Source: Cercophora sp. LCS_1 (taxonomy: Eukaryota > Ascomycota > Sordariomycetes > Sordariales > Lasiosphaeriaceae). Taken from it: a DNA stretch of 64,000 nt. Below are positions 54,301-64,000 of the stretch, in pieces. The DNA is taken from assembly GCA_036250225.1 (NCBI GenBank), contig JAPZLL010000005.1:1550001-1614000 (forward strand). Reading direction: 5' to 3'. Within the stretch, counting starts at the first letter, position 1. Every line of letters starts with the position of its first letter. Under the pieces are notes generated by a model that did no database searches, was not told where the DNA came from, and worked only from the letters and a program-made list of their open reading frames with translations. Position numbers and translations under genes: made by a program.

Positions 54301-54495
54301 CATTCCACGGGAGCTCGCAATCTCCATTCTCCTCGGTTTCCACGCCGGCGGGAGGAGAACGGGCGGGGATTGTGGCTGGGTGGCCGTTACGCATTGCTAG
54401 CTGGGTCGTGACGATAACTGAGCCTGGAGCACACCGTTGCACTCGCATTTGGGATCTGGCGCCCGACGAGTCGGCAAAGTGCTGAAATGTTGAAA

Positions 54496-54497
<2 letters not shown>

Positions 54498-54530
<33 letters not shown>
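54498..54530 (+). repeat. (AGC)11 trinucleotide repeat
   Basis: Eleven perfect AGC units preceded by an A6 run, in non-coding DNA. Confidence 0.97.
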
Positions 54531-54531
<1 letters not shown>

Positions 54532-57334
54532 CTAACAGCGTGTTGGCAATTCGATGCCTGATGCTTGAGGCGTATGTGATGGCCGAGGAGGGGTCACTGC
54601 GGTCGCGCGACGCTAGGCCGCTAGGCAGCAGAATTACCTGCTCCCGCAACTTCCAGAAAGCGGAAATTGGGTTGCGATGCGCGCGGGTCGGATTGGGAAA
54701 GAACACCTTTTGCTTTCTTTCCTTGCTCGGCCAGGACGAAGGGGCGAACTGGCCATGATCGGTAATCACTGTCTAAAAACAGAAGGCGCGATTCTGAGCT
54801 TGAGTCTGTCTTCTGTAGCCTTCTGAGATTCCAAAGAGTTTTAGTGTAGGCAGGTCGACGCTGGGCGAGCAACTATCGAACCGGGATTCATCCGTCTCGG
54901 CGCCCGCCCCGCCCGCCTTTTCGCAGCGTCGTTGGCACAACACACACCACAGACTGGCGGGATTCTGACAATCACTGCAATTTTTCCACGTCCCGCAGGC
55001 AGTGCACCGCCCCCTCTTGGAACACCACCCTCTCGGCGGCAGCAGAGTAACAGTCACGGGTACGTACCCAAGCGCGGATCCTCTGAGGCTCGCTTGGCGG
55101 GCCCGTTGGAAACATCCGCTGCGAGGGTCTTGCAGAAGCGTACACTGTCCATCAATTTGTGGATTGGTCGCACACACCCAAGCTCCTCAACCCGAACCCC
55201 TACGAAGACCTAAATGGATTCTGCCCGTCCGGTCCCCGCTCCGGCATGCCTTGTCGCCCGCCATCCCCGGCTCAACACCACGATCGTTTGCAATTACAGG
55301 CTCGTGGGCCAAGCCGGAGATTTTCCGCTCAACGGCCCGTCACTCGTCGACATACGCAGGTGTCTCCATCGGTGCCGAGCCCTCGGTGGGCGGACACGGT
55401 ATAGACCGAGCCTCTAATCCACGGGAGGGCGCCATGTATTGCTTGCTAATACTGACCATGAGATGTCATTGTCACCAAGTGCCGACTACGTCTCCCTCGC
55501 CCCACGCATAGTGAATGAAGCAGTTGACTTCTGGTCGCACTCGGCTTGGGGTGGATCACTGTCTAGTCTAGTAATCCGATTACAAAGATACCCCTTTTGT
55601 TGCGCGGAGAACACACAGTATCACCCACCGCTGTCGACGCCCACATCACATTGGAAGTGCATCTATCCTGGCGCCTGGCTATCGCACCCGCTCTTGCCTG
55701 GGGTAGTTTGCGCTCTGCCGCTGCGATGCAACTCGGACGGCATGTCGTCGAGGAGCCGAGAGACAGGTGCTCGTGATAGGAGAGGACCCCGCGGAAACCG
55801 AGTCAATGCACTGCCGAAAGGCATTTGCATGGTCTCCGAGCGTTCCAAACCCCGACCTCGCGCGGGCAATGGTAACCCAGGCGGTAGAGGACGCAATTCA
55901 CAAGCAGGCGCACAAGCGCGCATCAGATGATGTTCCCGTTCGGCCTTCTGGAGTTGCGACTCGGGTCGGCGCTATTCGGTCGCCCTTCCGACAGATGGGA
56001 CGGTCGAGGCATGGCGTGGTATGCGGTTGGGTACAATTGTTGGTCGTGGTGGTGGGTGCATGGACCAGTCAATCGACCTGACGGGATCGATATTTGCGCC
56101 TCGCATATATTCCCTCTTGACAAGCCAACGGCAGTATCTGAATACTAGTAGCATGAGGTGTGTGTCTTGAGAGACGCTCAACACCAGCGCGATCTGCCGT
56201 GATCTGCCGCCTCAAAGCTGTCTCCGGGACAGAGTGTTTGGACGCCCAGGGGCTGTCTGGCAGAGACGTCCTCGTCTTCTCTCAGCCCTACAGGTCCTAT
56301 CCTCTTCTGGGTCGAGACACCACTTCATCCGGCCGGGCACCCGCCAAATGCAGTGCGGCAATCCCGACATGCAAATCAGGCCAAACGGCCACCTTGGTCT
56401 TGGCATGCATGTGTCCATCTGTTACAGCGAGCCTCCCGCTCCCCTGCCTACCTACTGTCTGGTCTGGTGGTAACGTATGGTCGGCGGTGCAAACAAGCTG
56501 CAGCGGGCCCTCGAAGAGATTGGCCGACGACCAAAGGATAGGCCCGCGGGCGACACGCGAAGGCAATATGGAGATATTTCTTATAACGGCTCTCGCATAT
56601 TTGCTCACACCGCTACAAAAGTCAAATCATCGGTAGGTCAAGGATACTTAGCAAGCCGGCCACATGCGTATGCCATCCCAATCAAGATACCAATCCCGAG
56701 ACCAGCCGCTGCAGCGCACCTCGACGCTTCAATCCCCATCATTATTCCCGCCCGAGCAACCACCACCTATCCGTAAAGCCGCACATGGCACTCATCGGGC
56801 GGGTTGAGCCATACAGTGGCCCGCAACATGCCGATATCGTCACTCCTAGCTCGCCGTGATCGCCAAACTGGACCAAGTGCGTCCGCAAGCGAGAGGGAGA
56901 TTATTGTGTCCCCAAACCCGCGATCCTGTTTTGGTTCGGGTCCAATCGGAGGGCATCAAGGAACAAAAAAGGGGTGCGTGCTGGCGTTGCCATGTCACTG
57001 TTTCGTGTGGGGAGAACGGCGTCGCTCGAATCCTTCCCTTTTCCACACTCGCCCGAGACTGAAGAAGCAGAGTGCGAGGGTGGGGGGAGGGGCGACAGCG
57101 AAACACAGAGAAGGATCAAGCCACCAGCCCTACGAGAAGCTTCAGGGAAGCTGCTGCAAGGGAAAAAAATTAGAGATATTACGGTCCTGGGGGGTGGGAT
57201 GGGAAGTGTGCCGCAAGTGAGTGAACTCGAGGAGCTCGTACCCCCTTGAACGGTGGCTGTGATGCGTCTACACCGCTTTTGGGTGTGTGGGTACTGGTGC
57301 GGGGAAGGGGGTGTGTGCGTGAGTCGTCCCCCCA

Positions 57335-57375
57335 TCTCTCTCTCTCTCTCTCTTTCTCTCTGTCTCTTTCTTCTT
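57335..57375 (+). repeat. (TC)n pyrimidine tract
   Basis: Nine TC units followed by interrupted CT/TTC units. Such tracts are common in fungal promoters and 5' UTRs. Confidence 0.9.
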
Positions 57376-58626
57376 TGAAAGTGATCCTCCTCCCAGATAA
57401 CACTGTCTCATTGCAATATCATTGATAATTGTTTACGACACGGGGAAAGGGAAAAAAAGACGTCGCCGAAATGGGTTATCTGGGATAATTGTCTCTTGTC
57501 TCGCGCAAGCTAAAGAGCATGGCCCGGTAGCTCGGAGCTTGGCCGCTTTTCACACCCCCTATCCCTGCACTTGACGTTGAAAACGGATCCCGGGTCTTGC
57601 CAAGGGGAGTGTGCATTCCCTCCTCCGTTTTGCTTGACAAACCCACCACCCCACACCACTCCCATGCAATGCAACACCAAAGCAGCATTTTCCAAATCAG
57701 GTCATTTAGCCCTCTATTCTGGAAGACACACATCCTCCATGGAAGAACGAGCCTGGCCGAAGCAGAGAAGCGCAAAGCCGTCGGTTGCATGCGATGTTCT
57801 TTTTTCTGTGCTTTGCTTCGGTGGACTGATTGGTTCGCTCGTCAACATGACATATTGACACACACACTTGTCTCGTCTGTTCTTGCCTGTTGCTCAGTGT
57901 TGGGACGGGTGCCGTTGAATCCAGAAACCAAGAAGGAAACACGACAAAGCACAGGACCATCGCACCAGTCTTGGCTTTTGCGTCGGCCGTGCCCGGCCCG
58001 GTCTGACGCCAGACGCCAGACGCTAGGGAAACGGGAACGCTAACGAAGTTGAGGCGATGTGCATTCTTTGTTTGATTCTCATGGTTTTTGGTCACGGGAT
58101 TTTGGATATTGCGCTCGACTGGCAAAAGCTTGCTTGGCGGTGAATCGCACCGAATGGGGAAAGGTGACTTGTTTCGGGGATGGGAAGGAAGGGCTCGCTT
58201 GCGGCGCCAATTCTGGGTCGTTGGGCGCGGCTATTTTTTCTCTTTCTTGTGATGCCCTGCGGCGAAGGTCGATTGGCGTCCAAAGTTGGGGGCTGATGGC
58301 GGCGGCTGTACAGTGTGGGAACTTTTGGGTCCGTCGGGATATCGAGGCTACGTCACTTGGGTTTTGACGACTTTTTGCCATCGTTCTCTGTTTTGCTTGG
58401 TGCCCTCTGCTGGGAATGCGATGCGATGTGGGTGCTTGGTGGTGGAACAAACGGGCGCAAAGCTACGCCACGCTCGACCCTTGAGGGTCAAACCCCCCTT
58501 GAACGGGCCGACTTGTACGGAATGCTGCGTAGGTAAATCCCGTCGTTCGGTTTTCAGCAGGTCAAAACACCGAAGGAAGGACTCTCATAACTCCTGCGAC
58601 TCCGAACCCGCCAAGGCAAGCGTAGC

Positions 58627-58650
58627 AGCAAGCAAGCAAGCAAGCAAGCA
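58627..58650 (+). repeat. (AGCA)6 tetranucleotide repeat
   Basis: Six perfect AGCA units followed by a GGCGGCGG stretch. Confidence 0.95.
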
Positions 58651-61600
58651 GTGGCGGCGGCGGGTATCCTCAACGGCTCTCTGGGGTAGGTATTGCCGCC
58701 GCCCCTTGCTTGTGAATTGCTTCGCCGCCGCACACGCTACTACGCAGCATTTCGCCATGGCTTACCCAAAAATAACATGTATGTGGTTTTACGAATTTCC
58801 TCGTCGAGTAGCCATGTCACGGGTGTTTTGCCTGCGCGCGCGCGCGCGTTTGTGCTTTGATTCATTCCCCTACGCCATACGGCACCCCCGTGTGGGTTTT
58901 GTTTTCTTTCCGCGTCGGGCTTGTTTCCGCATGGTTGATGGGAAATTTCCCCGGGTAGCCGATCCAAGCAGTGCTATGCCATGCGGCGAAGCAAAAAAGT
59001 CCCAAAACCAACCCTTGAGAGGAACACAGAGAAAAAAAATCTGGTGAGCGAAACAGTAGAGGAACGAACCACTGCATGCTTCGTGTGTCTTGCCTAGGGG
59101 GTCCCTGTCTCGTCGCGTGTTTCTTTCCGCGCTCGGTTCTCGCTCCGGTCACGGTCTCTATTTGTGGCTGCCGACTTTTGAACGTCGCTCTTGAAAAAGA
59201 TCGGTGATATGCCTTGCTCCAAGGAGCTATACGCGGTTTCGGCGCCTGCGTGTGCGTGTTTTGGCTCGAGCGTTGACCCCCTTTTGCGTCCATGTTTTGG
59301 TGCTGAACAACATGGACTCATTGTAGATTGGCATCTGCATCTACGCCTAGCCCAGTCCGTTGTGGGTTCGTCATTGGACCATGATTCCAAATTCAATTGC
59401 GTGTAGGTACTCCCGCGATTATTCCCGCGGGGACCGACCGGGTGACCCGGGCAATCGGGAAGCGCGGGCGGCCGTCGTGTCCGCAAGACGGAGTTGTCGT
59501 GCGGACGGGAGATAATATTTCCGAATACGGCCCAAAAGTCCCCCAGTGTCTCGACAAGCGCGACTCGTCGGGCTGAGGGTTATACACACACAGCTCATGA
59601 TCGGCAGAAGACTGATCACCGCAAAGCACCTTGTTTCCCCACGCTTCTCTCTCCGCTTTTCTGGTGAGTGCTGACTGGTGAGTGCGGTGTGTGGTGTGCG
59701 TGTTGATCACATAAACACCTTAATCTAGCCACCATGTCCGTTTTGGCGCCGGTTTGTGTCCGCACGTCATTTTACTGCCTCTTATTTCCCTCTTTTTTTT
59801 TCTCGCGCCGGTGGTGGTTCGGGAAGCGGGAAGGTCCTTGTTCCAGCTCAGGAGAATCCAGTGATGTGGTGAGCTGCACGCAGAGCAGACGACCCCTTAC
59901 TGATGCCGGCGCATACCTTGTCGCTGTTTTGGCTCCATTTGTTGCTGTTTACGTCGGTCTGGCCTCCGGACTTCGCTCCGTTTTCCGGTCTTGGGGGGTT
60001 TAGCTGGCTGATTCCATTCTAGACCCCTTGACGCGGGAACAGATCTGTCGCCTTGCTGGATGAGACCAGGGAGTTCGCGCCACACTGCGAGCTCCCCGTC
60101 GACAAGGTTCGGTGGGACGCAAAAAAGGGGCTGATGACCGATGTTTACGAAGCAGTTGATGCCTTTGCTATGTATGGAGTCTGGCTATGTCGTCTATCAC
60201 CGGCTTCAAGCGCCCAGTGGGGAAAGCATCTTGCAATGTCGAGACAGGGGCGTGCAGATATCTGACATTGGGTACAGAGCACTGCTGTACCTGCATGTAC
60301 ACGCCTCTTGGGTCGAGGGGGTGTAAGGGGACGTCTCCCGGGTGGTTGATATTTCATCTGCACTGCCGCGTTGCGTCCCTCGGCGAAAGACGTTCTCCTT
60401 TGGGTTGAGCTTGCTGCTGTGGCACCGCTTGGCCGGAAAACACAACCGACAGAGGCTGTTTTGGTCAGCACGGAGCCGTTGCTGGCAGTGTCTCATGTCC
60501 ACTGCCCGCGAGCGAACGAGTCAAGCACGGTTAGGGGCCTTGTGTCCGAGAGACGCCAAGCAATCGATCGATTGGGGACCTGTCTGTCGGCAAGAGGGTG
60601 GTAAGCAAGCGCCATGAGCGGTTGACTTGCCATATCGCGTTGATACACGTGTATCGCAGGGCTGGCCAAGACTTGTTCCCTCTGCTTTGCTTTCCTCGTA
60701 GGGCGTGTTCCTTCGTTCAGGGGCAGGCTTTGCTCCTGTTTTGGGGGATCAAGATGAGGAAAAGAAGTCGTCCGTGTTGAAACGTGTTGCGGGACAGCTT
60801 CCGAATCAGGGAATAAGTTTCTCGTCCCAATTTGCTGGGCATGTCCAGCTGCACGTCCAGGGGCGCGCCAAAGCTGTTGAGATTGCGAACACACTCACGA
60901 GAGTTAAGGCCATCATTTCACTTGCCCGCACGGCAATGGAGCCGCACGATGCTCTTCAGGGGCAGCCAAGTGTCGCCAATGTCTAGGTAATCTTAAAAAG
61001 TCCAGGCATGCGATGGTTAGATCATACAGCACTGCGCTTTCAGTTGACTAGAGACCCGAGTTCGGTGATGCGCGGTAGGGAACATTCCGAAGCAGCCCAA
61101 GAACCCAAGGCCAGACTACCGGTAAAACGTTGAAAAGAACGGGAGAGCCGTCTTGACTGCTAATTGCACGGTTGGGCGGGTGGACATCTTGGGTTGCTGC
61201 AACCGTGATAGGAGAGGTTTTGGAACTGGGACGCCCCTTTCGACCAAAAGGGGTTATGGTATGTCGAGATCTACTCCTCGGGAGTCCTCACCTTGACTGC
61301 GTCGCGCCCTGAAATTGCGCCCTCTTGGGCTCTGTGCTTAAACCTTTGCTTCCATTAGCTAGCCTTGGAGCTTGCTCTCGTGCCTCGTGTTTTGTCTGGG
61401 AATCGAGTTGTGAGAGACGGAGACGATGAACATCCCCCAATCGGCAGGCCAGAGGAAGGCCAAGACCCTCCGTCAGGCACGATGTCCCCCCGGCGAGCGC
61501 ATCCCGGATTCAACTTCATCCCATGCCGCTGTGTCTTTTCCGGCTTCTATGGCACGGGTGTACTTGACCTGAGAACAAGGTTCAACGGGTACGGCAACGG

Positions 61601-63793
61601 GGGTAGCCCGTTGATGGGGTTGGCTGACCAGCTTCCCACAAGCAGTGTAAACAATCCCGCTGCCTGAGAGCTGAACCGTAGCATTGTGCATCTTTCCAGG
61701 GGCATCCTTGGACCACGGCCGAGCATAAACACCCCCCCAAAAAAGACGATGCAGGGGACTCTTGATTTGGACGGCAACATGTGGCGCCGTCTTTTAGGTC
61801 GAATACAGGGTGTCTTCTGGAAGATGAGGTGAAATGGATGCGATTGGCCCATCCGAGCCCGCGGCACGCCCAGTATGTTACCATGGACATTCGATTCGGT
61901 GGTGGTATTTGTCAATTGGGTGCAATGCCATGCACCAAGTCTAGGCGATAAGAGTGCCTCTGTAGGAGAATATTGCCACCAATGTATTCGTGATTTGAAA
62001 AGAAGGCTCGAAATGTGCATACGTATGTCGTGTAAGTGCCGCCGCTGCGAAGGCATCATCGGATCGTTCCAAGCTCCTCACACCGGCCGTCTCACGGGCT
62101 GACTGCGTTGTGCTGGCTCGGACGGGTTTCCGCTGGGTAGATGGGTAACCTGTCGATGAGGGCTCCAGAACACCAACGGTCGCGGGGAGCTGGAGCAGCT
62201 GCGCGGCGCGACGACTACCCCCCCCAGGCTTACAAAGATGCAACCTTACTTTAGGTTCTGTGGTCATTTGCGGGAGGGGTCGCGTCAACTAGACCCTTGC
62301 GTCTCCTCTCCCCGTGTGCCTGTGTGGCTCTAGGAAAACGGAGGTAGCAAGTGGTTCGTTGACTGCGCTGTCAGCACCTTAAAGCAGCCGGTCGGGACGT
62401 GAACGACCCACCACACGCTATGTCAAAAAGCGCCCCGATCTGACAGTCTACAGCCCCGTCTCATGTAGCCCTACGAGATGCTCGTTCCGGGCTAGTAAGG
62501 GAGGGTGCGGCTTTTGGCCCCTATTCCACAACCATCGCCGCAGTGTTGGCATCCTCTCCACGCGCCACGCTTTCTCTTCACGATGAATGCCGCCAGAGAG
62601 AGCAACATGCGCCAAGGAGCTACCGCCCGCAGATAGGCTTTCAGGGTCGCCGGCCCTTGTGGCAGGCATCCGACAACAAACGTTACGACGGGAGGTCTGC
62701 ATCATCAGCGGTTTGGGACGTGCTCCCCGACAGTTTGCGCATCCAGGACAAAGGGGATACCCTCGATACTCCACCGAAACATATACGAAAATGGCCGAGC
62801 AAAGCTGTGAGCCGGCAGCGCGAAGGGAGCAGGATGGGTCTTTGGGCCAGCGTACCGAGGGAGGGACTTTCACGAGAGATATCCGGTTCTAGATCCCGCC
62901 AAGTGAGTGGTGGGCACTCTCGAGTGTCTGCGCAGACTTCGGCAGATGGCATTGGCCGACAGTGCACTGGTTTCGGGATGACTGTCAACGGGGCACCAGA
63001 GGCCATCCCATTTCTGTCTGTGACCGGTGGAGAACCACGATGTCACGGAGAAAACGAGACGCTACATGAGGAAATAATGCCCGTTGTCTGGATGGCAAAT
63101 GTGGTGCCTGGCGAAGTCCGGGCACTTCGTGGAGGCAAGTCAAGCGGCGATGAGAGCGAAAGCATCCTATTCCGAGGCCGCTTTGCGTTGAGACAGTGGC
63201 TTGGCCCGCGAAAGTGACGAGGATAGGCTGTCGGCAGCCGAGACGCCGGATATCGAGTTGCCTAAGTCGAGACCCCAGGCTTCATGTGCTGTAAGGCTGA
63301 AGGCGTTCAGACAAGGTATACCAGACATAGGCAAGCTGAGATAATACCGGAAAAAATCGATGGGCGGGCGCCCGCCGCCTTGCAACGACGTGTGCGCCAC
63401 TGGATATTTGTCTGCCATCCTTACGAGCATCCCCGTATGATTGGGTGGAGGATAAGGTGAAGAGCACCGGAAAGAGTGAGGGCCGTCTCGGACGAAGCGC
63501 CCGGGGCCACATACGGGGACAGCTCCGCTGCGCACTGCCACGGATGCTTGATCTCTACGCTTTCCGGTAGGGTGTTCTTGTGAGAGGGTCCGGCGGGGGC
63601 GAGTGACTTCGGAATGACCTTTCCGTGGCGCTGGCCTGCCTGCCTGCCGTGGCGTTGTAACGGGTGTGGTGATACTAGGACGCACGGTAGGGCAGAAGGA
63701 TCACGAGAGTAATTGCCTTGCCGCACGAAAGAAGCCAATTCTCGCAAGCGGGATGGATTCTGATCACTGATCAGTCATCCGCCACAACCGCAT

Positions 63794-63991
63794 TCAAGTT
63801 CGGGGAACGACGGGAAGGAACAAGGGGCGAACGGCAAGCCCATCAGTCAGCGAGGGGCGCCCGGGGGTCTGCCATGTCGTGAAGAAGAAGCGATCAAGGT
63901 TGATGTCCTGCATATCGCCCTTGGGTGTTGCTCGCTTGATGTCGACGTTGCAACGCGTGATGAAACGCAACGGCGCGTTGTCGGGGCCCCT
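63794..63991 (-). CDS. Probable last exon of an unrecognised gene (partial)
   Basis: The minus strand is open from 63991 to a TGA at 63794-63796 and shows strong C/G third-position bias at its upstream end: DNAPLRFITRCNVDIKRATP, then GDMQDINLDRFFFTTWQTPG and RPSLTDGL. An in-frame TGA at 63992-63994 means an intron acceptor (for example the AG at 63990-63991) would be needed just inside the right edge. I do not recognise the family. The evidence is only codon pattern and protein-like composition. Confidence 0.35.
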   Translation of the reverse strand, partial: RGPDNAPLRFITRCNVDIKRATPKGDMQDINLDRFFFTTWQTPGRPSLTDGLAVRPLFLPVVPRT

Positions 63992-64000
63992 TCAGGCAAC

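Larger units (their letters stand above)
51373..63793. other. 12.4-kb region without a supported gene
   Basis: Only nucleoporin 3' UTR at the left end can be assigned. Open frames up to about 285 codons occur on both strands, but they overlap antisense frames, lack motifs and show no consistent GC-rich third position. The composition is not AT-rich, so it does not look like RIP-mutated transposon DNA. Microsatellites are at 54498-54530, 57335-57375 and 58627-58650. A long non-coding RNA, a regulatory region or a gene with many short exons cannot be excluded. Confidence 0.55.

Noticed and set aside
58286..59047. 253-codon plus-strand frame in the desert
   Set aside because: It runs through microsatellites (AGCA repeat, CG repeat) and has no recognisable motif.
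59734..60003. 89-codon plus-strand frame with a good start context (GCCACCATGTCC)
   Set aside because: The start context is good, but the translation is low-complexity and contains a poly-T tract and possible splice signals without a convincing continuation.

Overview
The window is nuclear DNA of a filamentous ascomycete (Pezizomycotina, most likely Sordariomycetes). The evidence is the gene content: fungal NAD(P)H nitrite reductase, an SREBP with the fungal C-terminal region, PEX20, KIN1, an Mlp/TPR nucleoporin and a fungal-type terpene synthase. The introns are short (about 47-153 bp) with GTRNGN donors and CTRAC/CTGAC branch sites, and codon third positions are GC-rich. No operons, rRNA or tRNA genes, CRISPR arrays or intact transposons were seen. 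Spliced models below were built by eye from splice signals and conserved protein blocks.

Layout. 1-1.9 kb: 5' half of the assimilatory nitrite reductase gene (minus), with GATA and NirA/NIT4-type sites upstream. 2.95-6.1 kb: SREBP-type membrane-bound bHLH factor (minus). 7.8-9.5 kb: single-pass membrane protein of unknown function (minus). 11.5-14.6 kb: Srs2/UvrD-type helicase (plus). 15.1-15.5 kb: an 85-aa probable mitochondrial protein split by one intron (plus). 16-18.2 kb: protein with a C-terminal RNase H domain (minus). 19.3-21.8 kb: KIN1/MARK kinase (minus). 24.5-26.7 kb: G-patch splicing factor of the GPATCH1 type (plus). 27.4-29.2 kb: Whi2-like BTB protein (plus). 29.9-31 kb: DapA-family aldolase (plus). 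32-33.4 kb: secreted, probably GPI-anchored, AA12-like PQQ dehydrogenase (plus). 33.7-34.9 kb: SEC13 (minus). 35.5-36.6 kb: PEX20 (plus), followed in frame by a 168-codon open extension beyond its TAG. 38.5-40.1 kb: class I terpene synthase (plus), followed closely by a DOPA-dioxygenase-like gene (40.4-41 kb). 42.2-44.4 kb: a receptor-like membrane protein with three tandem six-cysteine modules (plus). 45.2-51.4 kb: Mlp1/TPR nuclear-basket protein (plus). 51.4-63.8 kb: a 12.4-kb stretch with no gene I can support, between two converging 3' ends. 63.8-64 kb: probable last exon of an unrecognised minus-strand gene.

Most of the window is conserved housekeeping: nitrogen assimilation, sterol/oxygen regulation, DNA repair, splicing, COPII and nuclear pore, polarity kinase and peroxisomal import. 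The accessory part is 31.9-44.4 kb (AA12 enzyme, terpene synthase, DODA-like protein, Cys-module receptor). I found no complete new defence or mobile system. The most unusual items are the six-Cys tandem-module membrane protein, the PEX20 extension, the terpene synthase NSE-region splicing ambiguity, the RNase H protein and the gene desert.
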